IMG/VR virus record: IMGVR_UViG_3300042517_000782
Coordinates: 1-51,248 of that record
DNA: 51,248 nt
Source of the DNA: a virus
Reading direction: 5' to 3' (one strand)
Shown here piece after piece: positions 14,879-23,836 of the stretch (within the stretch, counting starts at the first letter, position 1; every line of letters starts with the position of its first letter). The translations under genes were made by a program, and so were the position numbers. Under the pieces are notes generated by a model that was not told the DNA's origin, searched no databases, and was given only the letters and a program-made list of their open reading frames with translations.

Positions 14879-15541
14879 TTATCTGAGGGAGATGATTCTT
14901 AAATCATCTCCTTTTTTTGTAAGGTCATCTACGTATTGAGATGAGAAACCATATGACATAATCTGTCTCATATCATCAATTGCTGTTTGTAAATATCTTG
15001 TTCTCAATATGTAAATGTTTCTCTTTTCATCATTCAATTTTGTTTCATATTCATAATTTGAAACTGATTTAATAGGAGAGATTGTTTTTGTTACTTCTTC
15101 TATTGGATCATAATAATTCATAGAAAAGTTTTGATCTACCATTTTTCCACTGGGGAGAATTAGTTTTCCATTTCCATCATAGTATGTAATCGTTTCATAA
15201 TGATGGATCTCTGATAATTCTTCTTCAGTATATTTTCTAGTTAAGTAATTTTGCATCTCATAGTCAGACATCGGCCATTCTGTTCTGACATTGATAACAT
15301 TGTTTGAAATCAATACAACCCAATCATAGATTGGACTTCCATAGATCTTCTCTGCAACTTGCTCTGGACGTTCTTCACCTTGGATTGTATACTTTGAAAA
15401 GACAGTTATATTTTGAAAAAAGTCATCACGAATCTTTGCTCTACGAAATAGATTCTTAACCCTCACATAATCATATGCAGAGTTTCTTTCTGGTAATTGA
15501 GACTGGTAAAGTAAGTCTGATACTTCTCTGAAATAAGTCAT
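14879..15541 (-). CDS. 53: gp53 baseplate wedge subunit
   Basis: The 220-residue protein starts MTYFREVSDLLYQSQLPERNSAYDY and contains VRVKNLFRRAKIRDD, ERPEQVAEKIYGSPIYDWVVLISNNV (LysM-like, as in T4 gp53) and REWPMSD-like TEWPMSDYEMQNYL. gp53 joins baseplate wedges around the hub. It is the last gene of the minus-strand block and its stop touches the gp32 stop. Its 3' end also encodes the gp32 terminator on the opposite strand. Confidence 0.9.
   Translation of the reverse strand: MTYFREVSDLLYQSQLPERNSAYDYVRVKNLFRRAKIRDDFFQNITVFSKYTIQGEERPEQVAEKIYGSPIYDWVVLISNNVINVRTEWPMSDYEMQNYLTRKYTEEELSEIHHYETITYYDGNGKLILPSGKMVDQNFSMNYYDPIEEVTKTISPIKSVSNYEYETKLNDEKRNIYILRTRYLQTAIDDMRQIMSYGFSSQYVDDLTKKGDDLRIISLR
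14887..14918 (+). terminator. gp32 terminator embedded in the gp53 coding end
   Basis: A perfect 10-bp stem, GGAGATGATT (14888-14897) with AATCATCTCC (14902-14911), has a CTTA loop and a run of seven Ts (14912-14918) on the plus strand. It begins 9 nt after the gp32 stop, inside the last codons of minus-strand gp53. No T-run follows on the minus side, so it acts for gp32 only. Confidence 0.9.
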
Positions 15542-15544
15542 TTA

Positions 15545-17086
15545 TTATACTCCTGGAGGTCTCGATGTAGGTTGGAATGGTTCAACTGGTACTATCAGGG
15601 ATTGTGCTGGAGAAGTTCCTTGTCCTGATGGACCAGGAGGTCCAGGAGGTGTAGGTGTTCCTCCACCAGTATTTTGAGTGGTTCCAAAACTCACATTATT
15701 CAGACTATCATACCCAACGGTGTTTTCATCGTTTGCATCATAATTATCATTATACAGTGGGGTTAATTCCGTAAATGCCAATTGCATTGTGACTGCAATT
15801 GGTTGAGAACCTCCTGCGGGTTGATCATTAAATGCTGCATAAAATCCATCTGGAGTATAATTAACTACACATTGCTGAAGAGCACAAGTTTTAATTTTCC
15901 CAATACTTTTTAAATCATCATTAGTAGATTCAGAACCTCTAAAATGAATATCAAATACATTTGGAGCACCAAGGAAATATGCAGCCTTTCCACCAGATCT
16001 TTTTGCTGCCATTCCTTTTTTGAAGAACTTAAGAATGTATCTGATGTTTCTTGCTTCCTCTTGACTTCTTGGGGTCATCTTAAATTGGAACCCAAATGAT
16101 CTTAACTTTGGTCCTTGGAATAATAATTCAAGGTTAGGATTGATTGCAGTTCCAGTAATTCTAGATCTGAATGCCTCTGGATTTATATTGATGCCGAATT
16201 TTTGAGTGACTGCTGCTGCAGCGTTCAGAGCAAGAAGTTGTTTTATTGTTTCATTTGCAGTCGTATCTTTATTAAGTGCATTTGATGCTGCCCCCATTGC
16301 ACTTTGTATTGCTGCATCTAAATTGAAGTTGGCAAGACCACTCGCAGCACCTAAAGCAGCACCACCAACTAATGCTGCTAATGATGACAGACTATCCTCA
16401 CCCCAAGCAGTTACATTAGTTTCCGAAATATCATTAGGCATTGGAAGAACTGCAGTTCCTATTAATTCACTTTCTGTAGGTTTTTCACGAAATCTTTCTT
16501 TTGAAAATTCACCCGCAATTATTTTGTTAATATCTAATCCCTTTCCATTTAAAACTTCTGGAGTTCTATATCGTCTTTGGACTATTACTATTCTATCTTG
16601 TCCTGAACTCATATCCAATGGATACTTCAAAAATTCAGGTTTAAATTTTTCATTTTCTGATTGAAAGTCTTTCGAGGTTACTTCAAAAATTGCTGGAGTT
16701 CCTGATGGTGCTCCAGAACCTCCACCAGTATCTTGATTTGGGTCTGCTCCTGGTGGATTTTCCGGTGGAGAAACTTCAGTATTTCCTAGTAATAATTCTT
16801 CTGCGTTAGTTGCTCCACCAACAGTTGCTGTTGCTACAGACTGTCTTCTAAATATATCAATATTTTTTATAATTGAAATTTCATTATCCTTTGTTATAGG
16901 AGCGTTTTCATCAAAGGTTAATTTGTTACTTTTTAAATCGAGAGTTCCTATTGATTGGAAATCAAATTGAGATTTTCTTTGATAAATTTGAGATACTTTA
17001 GTTGTAGGATTTACTACTATCGAGTATTTTCCGTTTATATTCGGCAATAAAAATTCATTTTTTCCTGGTTCTCCGTAGGTTTCCAT
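15545..17086 (-). CDS. 48: gp48 baseplate tail-tube cap protein
   Basis: The 513-residue protein has a C-terminal half typical of gp48: LLFQGPKLRSFGFQFKMTPRSQEEARNIRYIL, FLGAPNVFDIHFRG, and CVVNYTPDGFYAAF...AVTMQLAFTELTPLY, the tube-like fold that starts tail-tube assembly. It is longer than T4 gp48 (364 aa): the N-terminal part (1-190) adds an extra domain and Pro/Gly linkers occur near 106-130 and 475-510. Four bases separate it from gp53, and it should be co-transcribed with the upstream minus genes. Confidence 0.85.
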   Translation of the reverse strand: METYGEPGKNEFLLPNINGKYSIVVNPTTKVSQIYQRKSQFDFQSIGTLDLKSNKLTFDENAPITKDNEISIIKNIDIFRRQSVATATVGGATNAEELLLGNTEVSPPENPPGADPNQDTGGGSGAPSGTPAIFEVTSKDFQSENEKFKPEFLKYPLDMSSGQDRIVIVQRRYRTPEVLNGKGLDINKIIAGEFSKERFREKPTESELIGTAVLPMPNDISETNVTAWGEDSLSSLAALVGGAALGAASGLANFNLDAAIQSAMGAASNALNKDTTANETIKQLLALNAAAAVTQKFGININPEAFRSRITGTAINPNLELLFQGPKLRSFGFQFKMTPRSQEEARNIRYILKFFKKGMAAKRSGGKAAYFLGAPNVFDIHFRGSESTNDDLKSIGKIKTCALQQCVVNYTPDGFYAAFNDQPAGGSQPIAVTMQLAFTELTPLYNDNYDANDENTVGYDSLNNVSFGTTQNTGGGTPTPPGPPGPSGQGTSPAQSLIVPVEPFQPTSRPPGV

Positions 17087-17088
17087 AT

Positions 17089-17649
17089 CTATCTACCCCA
17101 CACTTTTTCTGAAGGAATTGGTATTTCTACTCCACCCAAGTCCCGAACAAATTCTTCGATAGGTAATAGACATATGGTATTCCATTCTGGTGTTGCAAAG
17201 TCTAAAAAAGGACTACGGACCTCTGATAATAAGTATTTATGTGCTCCTTTAGTAAACTTTGGAATTTTATTTTCTGCAAGTGAATTTGCAATTCCAATTC
17301 GTTCTTCTGGAGAATAATAATGTAGATTGACCGCAAAGAAATAATTAGGTTGAAAGTCTAAAATATAAGCAAGAGGATACTTATCGTAGAATGGAAGTTG
17401 CCTTCTCCACTTGGCACGGTATTCCCATAACATTAAACTGAATAGTTTTGGAAATCCTCTCACGACATTTTGATCTCGACCTCCCATAACATCAATATCA
17501 TCAACCCTCTCATCAGTTATCATTTTACTGGGATCTTTTTCATACTTAACTGATCGTGCGAAAAAGATATTAGAACGATACCATTCCTTTGATCTATTCT
17601 GTCCCCCTGCTTTTTGATTAACTTCTTCGAAGATTGTTCTATACGCCAA
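17089..17649 (-). CDS. Structural-cluster protein of unknown function (186 aa)
   Basis: It lies between gp4 and gp48 with an 11-nt overlap at gp4. Visible motifs include LFSLMLWEYRAKWRRQLPFYDKYPLAYIL and FFAVNLHYYSPEERI, a Y-D-K/R-F/Y-P...NLHY pattern I associate with conserved T4-like marine phage proteins of this cluster. A link to head completion or DNA-end protection (gp2-like) is possible from position but I could not support it by motif. No signal peptide or membrane segment. Confidence 0.7.
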   Translation of the reverse strand: MAYRTIFEEVNQKAGGQNRSKEWYRSNIFFARSVKYEKDPSKMITDERVDDIDVMGGRDQNVVRGFPKLFSLMLWEYRAKWRRQLPFYDKYPLAYILDFQPNYFFAVNLHYYSPEERIGIANSLAENKIPKFTKGAHKYLLSEVRSPFLDFATPEWNTICLLPIEEFVRDLGGVEIPIPSEKVWGR

Positions 17650-18073
17650 GATTATCCTCCGTAAGTATTTGGAATTTCCACTTTCGATCTAAACAAAACT
17701 CTTCTGCTGCTTTCCATTTTGCCTGGTTCTTGGCGTATTCTTTCACTTCGTAGATTTGTTTTTGAGTAATTTTTTTACCAACCTTTGGTTCTTTAACTTG
17801 TCTTTTGGGTTTGATTTCAATTAAACTTTCTTTGATACATCCATCAGCATCTTTATACTTTATAAAAAAGTCTGGATAGTATCTATGAATTCTGTTATCA
17901 ATAGGAGAAATATATGGAATATGTATTTCTTCAGAGGACCACTTTAGAATATTTTCATTTTTATCACAGTAGTTCATAAATTTAAGTTCCCATAATGATC
18001 TATAAATTATATTTTTATAGTCACCAATGTACTTTTCTGGGAATGATGGTTTGAATATTCCCTTATAGGACAT
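17639..18073 (-). CDS. 4: gp4 head completion protein
   Basis: This 144-residue protein matches T4 gp4 along its length: MSYKGIFKPSFPEKYIGDYKNIIYRS corresponds to the T4 start with GKW.PKN...YRGDP.KITYRS, followed by WSSEEIHIPYISP, HRYYPDFFIKY, ESLIEIKPKRQ and KWKAAEEFC...KFQILTEDNLG. The DFF...IEIKPK arrangement is a PD-(D/E)XK nuclease-like core (TnsA-like). gp4 is needed to finish filled heads before tail joining. It heads the minus-strand block, divergent from the tube-like gene at 18105. Confidence 0.92.
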   Translation of the reverse strand: MSYKGIFKPSFPEKYIGDYKNIIYRSLWELKFMNYCDKNENILKWSSEEIHIPYISPIDNRIHRYYPDFFIKYKDADGCIKESLIEIKPKRQVKEPKVGKKITQKQIYEVKEYAKNQAKWKAAEEFCLDRKWKFQILTEDNLGV

Positions 18074-18104
18074 ACATATATTATATACACTTCCAATTAT
18101 TTAG

Positions 18105-18725
18105 ATGCCATCAAGAAGACTTTTCTATAGTACTGATGAGTTAGTAAGGAAATTTAAACCGTCACTTACCTCAACATTTGATGTGTTTATTAGTAAGTCA
18201 TTTTCTGGAATTGATGATGAGGTTGTAAATTTTTCAGCATATGAAGCTGTCCTTCCAGGTTCATCTTTTGAACTAGGACAAGTGTTTGGTGATAGGCAAG
18301 GAGTAACAGAACAGTATGCAACTAAGAGAGTTTATCCTCCTGTAGATGTGAGTTTTTATGTTGATGTTGAGTATGGTGTATTAGATTTTTTCGAGAGGTG
18401 GTTTAAGCAAATTAATGATAAGTCTGATAATTTTAGATTTAGCTATCCATCTGGAGGTTATAAAACTAATGTAATTATTACGAAATTTGAAAGAGAATTT
18501 AGAGAAAGTAAAGATAGATTGAATTCCCCAGGAACCGCAGGAACAGTTTCTGAACCATCATATCAAGCAAGATATAATTTAAGAAATGCGTTTCCTTCTA
18601 ATATTATTTCGGTTCCTGTATCATATGGTCAATCTGATGTATTAAGAACAACTATAACGTTCAATTATGATTACTATGATTTTGAAGTTAAGAAGAATAA
18701 GACATCGTTCAATAAAGAAATCTAA
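18105..18725 (+). CDS. Tail-tube-like baseplate protein (gp54/gp19-like fold)
   Basis: The 206-residue protein has tube-fold features: FDVFISKSFSGIDDEVVNFSAYEAVLPGSSF, followed by TKRVYPPVDVSFYVDVEYGVLDFFERWFKQI, a beta-hairpin and helix pattern typical of gp19/gp48/gp54 proteins, and a final FNYDYYDFEVK strand. It starts the plus-strand hub block. Role as tube initiator (gp54) is likely from position, but gp19-like cannot be excluded. Confidence 0.65.
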   Translation: MPSRRLFYSTDELVRKFKPSLTSTFDVFISKSFSGIDDEVVNFSAYEAVLPGSSFELGQVFGDRQGVTEQYATKRVYPPVDVSFYVDVEYGVLDFFERWFKQINDKSDNFRFSYPSGGYKTNVIITKFEREFRESKDRLNSPGTAGTVSEPSYQARYNLRNAFPSNIISVPVSYGQSDVLRTTITFNYDYYDFEVKKNKTSFNKEI

Positions 18726-18754
18726 ATACTTACAACTGAATTGTATATTTCAAA

Positions 18755-19486
18755 ATGCCTTTACCAAAGATTGCAACTCCTAGTTATGAGTTGATTTTAC
18801 CATCTACTAAAAAACCAATTAAGTATCGTCCATTCCTAGTTAAAGAAGAGAAAATTCTTATTCTTGCAATGGAAAGTGGAAATCAAGATGAGATTACAAA
18901 TGCAGTCAAAACTACTTTAAAAGATTGCATCCTAACTCGTGGAGTAAAAATTGAAACTCTTCCTAGTTTTGATATTGAATATTTGTTCTTGAATATTCGT
19001 GCAAAGTCTGTGGGAGAATCTGTTGAACTGACTATTACTTGTCCCGATGACAATCAAACTCAAGTTGATGTTAGTGTAAATATTGACGAAATTAAAGTTC
19101 TAATTCCAGAGGGACATACTTCTGAAGTTAAAGTTGATGATAATATTACAGTGAAGATGAAGTATCCATCACTTCAAGAATTTATTGATAACAACTTTGA
19201 TTTTGGTGCTCAAAATAATAGTAAAGAAGTAATTGACAAATCATTTGAGGTTGTTGCTTCTTGTGTTGATATGGTTTATACTAAAGATGAATCTTGGTCT
19301 GCAGGAGATGTCAGTAAGAAGGAATTGATTTCTTGGTTAGAAACTATGGATTCAAATCAATTCAAAGGAATTGAGCAGTTCTTCGACACAATGCCTAAAT
19401 TATCTCATACATTAACTGTCGTTAATCCAAAAACAAAAGTTGAAAATGAAATAGTTTTAGAAGGGTTATCAAGTTTTTTCGGATAA
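18755..19486 (+). CDS. 26: gp26 baseplate hub subunit / chaperone-like
   Basis: The 243-residue protein starts MPLPKIATPSYELILPSTKKPIKYRPFLVKEEKILILA, the typical opening of T4-like gp26 (DUF of baseplate hub), with LKDCILTRG and PSFDIEYLFLNIRAKSVG in the next section. T4 gp26 is required for hub assembly. It overlaps the next small gene by one base, as gp26 and gp51 are often adjacent. Confidence 0.85.
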   Translation: MPLPKIATPSYELILPSTKKPIKYRPFLVKEEKILILAMESGNQDEITNAVKTTLKDCILTRGVKIETLPSFDIEYLFLNIRAKSVGESVELTITCPDDNQTQVDVSVNIDEIKVLIPEGHTSEVKVDDNITVKMKYPSLQEFIDNNFDFGAQNNSKEVIDKSFEVVASCVDMVYTKDESWSAGDVSKKELISWLETMDSNQFKGIEQFFDTMPKLSHTLTVVNPKTKVENEIVLEGLSSFFG

Positions 19487-19668
19487 TGATGAGTCACGAA
19501 GACTTGGAATCTTATTTTAGAATTAATTTTGCCCTGATGCAGTATCATAAATATTCATTAACAGAGATTGAAAATATGATACCTTGGGAAAGGGAAATCT
19601 ATTTAACTCTATTGGAGCAACATATTCAGGAAGAAGAAGAAAAGGCATCAAAAAAGCAGAGTCTCTAA
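19486..19668 (+). CDS. 51: gp51-like baseplate hub assembly protein (60 aa)
   Basis: This short helical protein contains FALMQYHKYSLTEIENMIPWEREIYL, the pattern of tail-assembly chaperones that follow gp26 in T4-like phages (gp51). It ends with an acidic/basic coiled tail. ATG ATG at the start lets translation begin at either codon. The stop at 19668 is directly followed by the next ATG. Confidence 0.78.
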   Translation: MMSHEDLESYFRINFALMQYHKYSLTEIENMIPWEREIYLTLLEQHIQEEEEKASKKQSL

Positions 19669-21780
19669 ATGGATACGCAAGATCTAATCAAAATTAAGAA
19701 ACAAAGAATCCAGGAGGAACTCTATAAATTAGTTCCTCCTGGATTCCATTTGTCCCCACCTCCAAAGAATAGGGGAACGACTTATGAGAATTTAGATAGG
19801 TTTTTGGATAGAGATACTGAATTCTTGATGCAGGTTGGATATTTATATGCAACAAATAAAGATTATGATACTGCAATACAACATTTAAGATTTTTCGGAT
19901 ATTCACTTTCTAACTATAAAGAAGCAGAAGGTAAGGGTATATTTCATAAAGAACCAGAATTAAACAGAAACCTCGTTGAGGCTTGCGATTACCTTATTCG
20001 TTTCTATGATCTTGCTGAAATTACTATTAAGAGAATTAATGATGAAGAAGATGTAAGACTTAAATTACTTCAACAGCAGCAGGATAAAGAGAAGAAAACA
20101 TTAGAGCAATCTGAAGAGAAGAAGCAAAAGGCAAAATCATTTGTTTCTGGTGCTACTAGTTTTAGACCAGGAACAAAGGCAAAATTAAAAGTCACGAAGT
20201 TGCCTGGAATTATTCCAAAGAGAGCAGCTCCTCAAGAAATCGTAGATAAAATTTCAAAACCACAGTTAGAAGCACAAGAAACTGAAGAAGGAATTGGTGG
20301 TTCAAAGAGAATTGTATCTGCTCTTGGAAGATTAGCATTATCAATTGAGCAGACTAATGATAATCTGAATGCTACTCTTGCCAAGATTGCAGAAGATATT
20401 GCAAATACAAAGGTAGAAAATAAAAAAGAAGTTGATGAATATAGAAAGAGAGTTGCCAATCGTGGAAGAAAGATTGGGAAGACTGAACTCGGAAGCAGCA
20501 AAGTAGATGTTTCTGGTTTAGTTAAGAAGTATGTTGGAAACTTCTTTAGTGGTGCTGGTGGAGCAATTCGTGCTCTAGCACTCTTCAATATGCTAGAAGC
20601 ATTTATGAACGGGAGACCGTTGGATGCTCTTGGTCCATTATTAGGAATTGGTGCTACTTATCTTCCTGCTATTGGCGGATTGATAGCAGGAATGATAGGG
20701 AAGAAAGTCCTGGGAGGACTACTTGGTGCTGCTAGAGGAGGTTCTGCCGCAAGAGGTGGAGTAACTGCAGCAAGAGGAGTTGGGACTGCTGCTGCAGGAA
20801 TGCCTAGGTTAGGTAAGTTTGGAGCAATCGCAGCATTAGGTGCTGGAGCATTGGCACTTGGAAGTGGAATGCTGGGAAAGAATGGAGGGGAACAAGATAC
20901 TTCTGCACCAGATTCTGCCATTCAAACAAGATTAGATGAACTCGAAACTCAACAGAAAGAATCAACCCAACCTCAAGCATTAGGTGCCATACCAGATAGT
21001 GCTTTGAAGAGATTTGAATCATTGAATCAAAAATTTGAAAACGCACTTGACTTTTTATTGAAGAAACAAAAAGAGGTTCCACGTAGCAGAACTAGAGGTT
21101 CTGGTGGCAGTCCCACTCCACCGACACCTTCAGGAACTCCACCATCTGTAGATCAATTGTCAACTGATGTCCCTCAAGATGTAAATATCACAGGACAAAC
21201 CGTAGATGTTGCTGGAGGAATTAGTTATTATGGTCCAGGATTTGAAGGAAATAAAACGGCAAGTGGAACTACTTTTGACCCCAATGAGCTGACAGCAGCA
21301 CATAAAACTTTGCCATTCGGAACATTATTAAAGGTAACAAACAAAGATAATAATAAATCTGTTGTTGTTAGAGTTACCGATAGAGGACCTTTTGTCGGGG
21401 ACAGATCTTTAGATTTGAGTGAAGGTGCTATGAGAGCTCTTGGTGGTATTGGAACTGGAGTTCTAAAAAATGCTACTATTGAAGTTGTAGAACCGAAAAA
21501 TTCTCCTCCATCAACACCAGCACAACAATCACCAGTAGCACCAGCACCTAATCCCGTTGATCCAAATGGACCTCAATCAAATATAAAAAGATTAAGTGAA
21601 TCAGTTGCAAAAGTTCCACAATCAACTCCAAATTTAATAGCATTAGGATTGCCCCCGCAAAATTCGGAAAAAACTCCAATGTCTATGGGTGACAACGGAG
21701 GAAATCCTATTAATCCAGTTTCCACTGGTTATGATTGTGTATATAGTGATTCCGCAAAAACTTATTGCCAACTAGCATAA
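19669..21780 (+). CDS. Hub/tape-measure-like protein with C-terminal RlpA-like domain (703 aa)
   Basis: N-terminal 1-130 is helical. Residues 130-270 are coiled-coil-rich, and 290-405 are Gly/Ala-rich and hydrophobic (membrane-active or tape-measure-like). A Pro-rich linker follows at 470-500. Residues 517-608 form an RlpA-like double-psi barrel with GGISYYGPGFEGNKTASG, TAAHKTLPFGTLLKV and TDRGPF (Asp571), matching lytic-transglycosylase-type domains. It sits between gp51 and the M23 protein in the hub operon. A tail-associated peptidoglycan role is likely; whether it is also the tape measure is unclear. A 16-bp perfect inverted repeat covers codons 13-26. Confidence 0.75.
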   Translation: MDTQDLIKIKKQRIQEELYKLVPPGFHLSPPPKNRGTTYENLDRFLDRDTEFLMQVGYLYATNKDYDTAIQHLRFFGYSLSNYKEAEGKGIFHKEPELNRNLVEACDYLIRFYDLAEITIKRINDEEDVRLKLLQQQQDKEKKTLEQSEEKKQKAKSFVSGATSFRPGTKAKLKVTKLPGIIPKRAAPQEIVDKISKPQLEAQETEEGIGGSKRIVSALGRLALSIEQTNDNLNATLAKIAEDIANTKVENKKEVDEYRKRVANRGRKIGKTELGSSKVDVSGLVKKYVGNFFSGAGGAIRALALFNMLEAFMNGRPLDALGPLLGIGATYLPAIGGLIAGMIGKKVLGGLLGAARGGSAARGGVTAARGVGTAAAGMPRLGKFGAIAALGAGALALGSGMLGKNGGEQDTSAPDSAIQTRLDELETQQKESTQPQALGAIPDSALKRFESLNQKFENALDFLLKKQKEVPRSRTRGSGGSPTPPTPSGTPPSVDQLSTDVPQDVNITGQTVDVAGGISYYGPGFEGNKTASGTTFDPNELTAAHKTLPFGTLLKVTNKDNNKSVVVRVTDRGPFVGDRSLDLSEGAMRALGGIGTGVLKNATIEVVEPKNSPPSTPAQQSPVAPAPNPVDPNGPQSNIKRLSESVAKVPQSTPNLIALGLPPQNSEKTPMSMGDNGGNPINPVSTGYDCVYSDSAKTYCQLA
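19706..19746 (+). repeat. 16-bp perfect inverted repeat inside the start of the RlpA-domain gene
   Basis: Bases 19706-19721 (GAATCCAGGAGGAACT) are exactly complementary to 19731-19746 (AGTTCCTCCTGGATTC), separated by a 9-nt loop CTATAAATT. The stem contains AGGAGG at 19712-19717. It encodes the residues RIQEELYKLVPPGF on the plus strand. There is no T-run, so it is not a terminator. Confidence 0.85.
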
Positions 21781-21781
21781 T

Positions 21782-23836
21782 ATGGAAGAAACTGTAGTAA
21801 AGGCAAAACCTAAACAACCAAAGATTGTTACAAGAGTTTCTAACATAGAAAATCTTCAGAAGTCTGTTGATGATTTAAACACGACTTCCAGAAGATTAAG
21901 AAGATTATTTGAAAGAAATAGTTATCAAAAGAGAACTCAATTACCAGTATTAAAAAGATATAAAAGACAATTAGATTCAATTGAAAGAGCAGAAGAAGAA
22001 AGGGCAAGAAGGGCATCTAAAAAGAAAATAAAACTTCCAACAATTAAGAAATTTGCTGGATCATTTTTTGCACCTGATGCTTCTAAAGATCCATTTAAGG
22101 CAATTGGAGCACTTGCAGCATTTAATAGTCTTGAGAAAATTGCTTCGGGAGATTTGTTAGGAGCACTTGGTCCTGGATTAGTTGCTGCTGGAATGGTAGC
22201 AGGACCAAGTTTGATAGGTGTTGGGGTCAGTGCAGGAATGGATAAAATTTTGGGTAGAAATAAATTGAGGAGAGGATTTGATGTTACTGGAAGAAGAGTA
22301 AGTCAAGGGGCACAAGAAAGATACTTAAGTCGTTATGGTGATAAGGCATTTAAAAATAGATTTGGAGCAGATGCTCTCAAAAAATCTCAGCAAGCAGCAA
22401 GTTCTACTGCAACTGCTAGTGGAGGAGGAAAGGTAGCAAAAGCATTTGGCAGATTAGGAAAATCTATTATACCTGGTGTTGGTGCAGTTCTTGGTGCGGT
22501 TGATGCCAAGATGAGAGCAAATGAAGGTGACATTACTGGATCAAGAATTGCTGGAGCATCTGCTGCTTTAGATGCTGCTGCGGCTGCATCTGCAGCAACT
22601 GGAATTGGATTAGTTGCAACTCCTTTCCTAGGACTTGCTTCAGTAACTTTAGACCTTGTTAATTTTGCTCGTGACATTACAGGAATGAGTGAGAATGAAG
22701 CAAAGAAAAAGAAAGGAATACAAACAAAGTTAGAAGAGCAAACTAAAAAGCAAAAGGATCTAGTTAAAAGAAAGGATGAAGGTGGAGTGGGTCTTTCGTT
22801 CTCAAAAACTTTAATTGGTTATGAAAGGGTGGTTAATAAATTTGAAGAGTTTTCTAAGAATTTTAAACCACCAGAGGAAATTCTGGATATGACTGAAGGA
22901 GGACCACCAAATCCACCTCCATCATCAGCAAATCCATATACTGGACCAATAGATAAGGATTCCTTTTTTCCTCTTCCTGGGGGGATTTTATCTACTGCTG
23001 CAGTAAATATTCCTCTTGGTGAGTATGGTGCGCGAAGAGATTATGAGGGAGGACATAGCGGACAAGATATAGGTGGACTTCCTGGTAATAGTCCAGTTGT
23101 TGCTTGGAAAACTGGAACTGTTACAGTGGAACCAGGATTAGAAGGTCCAGATAATATTATTACTATAGATCACGGGAACGGTGTTTATACAAAATATAAG
23201 CACGTTATTGCTACAGTTAGTAATGGAGATACTGTATATGGGGGGCAGCAAATTGGGAAATTGCTGCCAGGAAGAGAGGAAGTTTCTGGAAGGATGTATG
23301 ATACTCATTTACACTTTGAGGTTTGGAAAAATGGCAGACATATAAATCCTAATACTGACATATCAGCATCTCAAAAAATACCATCACCTTTAACCAGACA
23401 ACGTGCCGAAGAGGAGCACAAGAAAAAATCGACCTCACAACCTTCACCACCAACTACACCTTCAAATTCAGTTCAACCTGTACCTGGAAGTAAATATACT
23501 TTAAGGGGAACAACATTATTCAAAGGAAATGATGGTAAATATTATTCAACAACGAAAGGTAATGATGGAAAATTTTTGGAAGTTGATAAACGTAATTGGG
23601 ATTATGTGAAAAAAGAAGGAGAACTTGTATCATTCTCCCCTAAAGATAGGAATATTGAAATGTATCCATCTTACAATGACCAATCTTCTACGATTGCTAT
23701 GGTATATGTCCCTCAGCCAGTGAGATCTCCCCAACCACAATCGCAATTATCAACTCAATTCATCACAATTGGTGGTGATACCTCGTTAAATACATTAGCA
23801 TCATTAAAACGCCAAGCACTTTCTGAACTAGGATAA
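21782..23836 (+). CDS. Hub/tape-measure-like protein with M23 peptidase domain (684 aa)
   Basis: A coiled-coil, basic N-terminal region (1-90) leads to a Gly/Ala-rich hydrophobic section (105-300) resembling the neighbouring 703-residue protein. A Pro-rich linker lies at 370-390. Residues about 400-525 are a LytM/M23 zinc endopeptidase: His425 and Asp429 in GHSGQD and His509/His511 in HLHFE, the expected zinc and catalytic residues. It probably cuts peptide cross-links during injection. A C-terminal domain follows (545-684). Adjacent paralog-like arrangement suggests duplication with different enzymatic tips. Confidence 0.8.
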   Translation: MEETVVKAKPKQPKIVTRVSNIENLQKSVDDLNTTSRRLRRLFERNSYQKRTQLPVLKRYKRQLDSIERAEEERARRASKKKIKLPTIKKFAGSFFAPDASKDPFKAIGALAAFNSLEKIASGDLLGALGPGLVAAGMVAGPSLIGVGVSAGMDKILGRNKLRRGFDVTGRRVSQGAQERYLSRYGDKAFKNRFGADALKKSQQAASSTATASGGGKVAKAFGRLGKSIIPGVGAVLGAVDAKMRANEGDITGSRIAGASAALDAAAAASAATGIGLVATPFLGLASVTLDLVNFARDITGMSENEAKKKKGIQTKLEEQTKKQKDLVKRKDEGGVGLSFSKTLIGYERVVNKFEEFSKNFKPPEEILDMTEGGPPNPPPSSANPYTGPIDKDSFFPLPGGILSTAAVNIPLGEYGARRDYEGGHSGQDIGGLPGNSPVVAWKTGTVTVEPGLEGPDNIITIDHGNGVYTKYKHVIATVSNGDTVYGGQQIGKLLPGREEVSGRMYDTHLHFEVWKNGRHINPNTDISASQKIPSPLTRQRAEEEHKKKSTSQPSPPTTPSNSVQPVPGSKYTLRGTTLFKGNDGKYYSTTKGNDGKFLEVDKRNWDYVKKEGELVSFSPKDRNIEMYPSYNDQSSTIAMVYVPQPVRSPQPQSQLSTQFITIGGDTSLNTLASLKRQALSELG

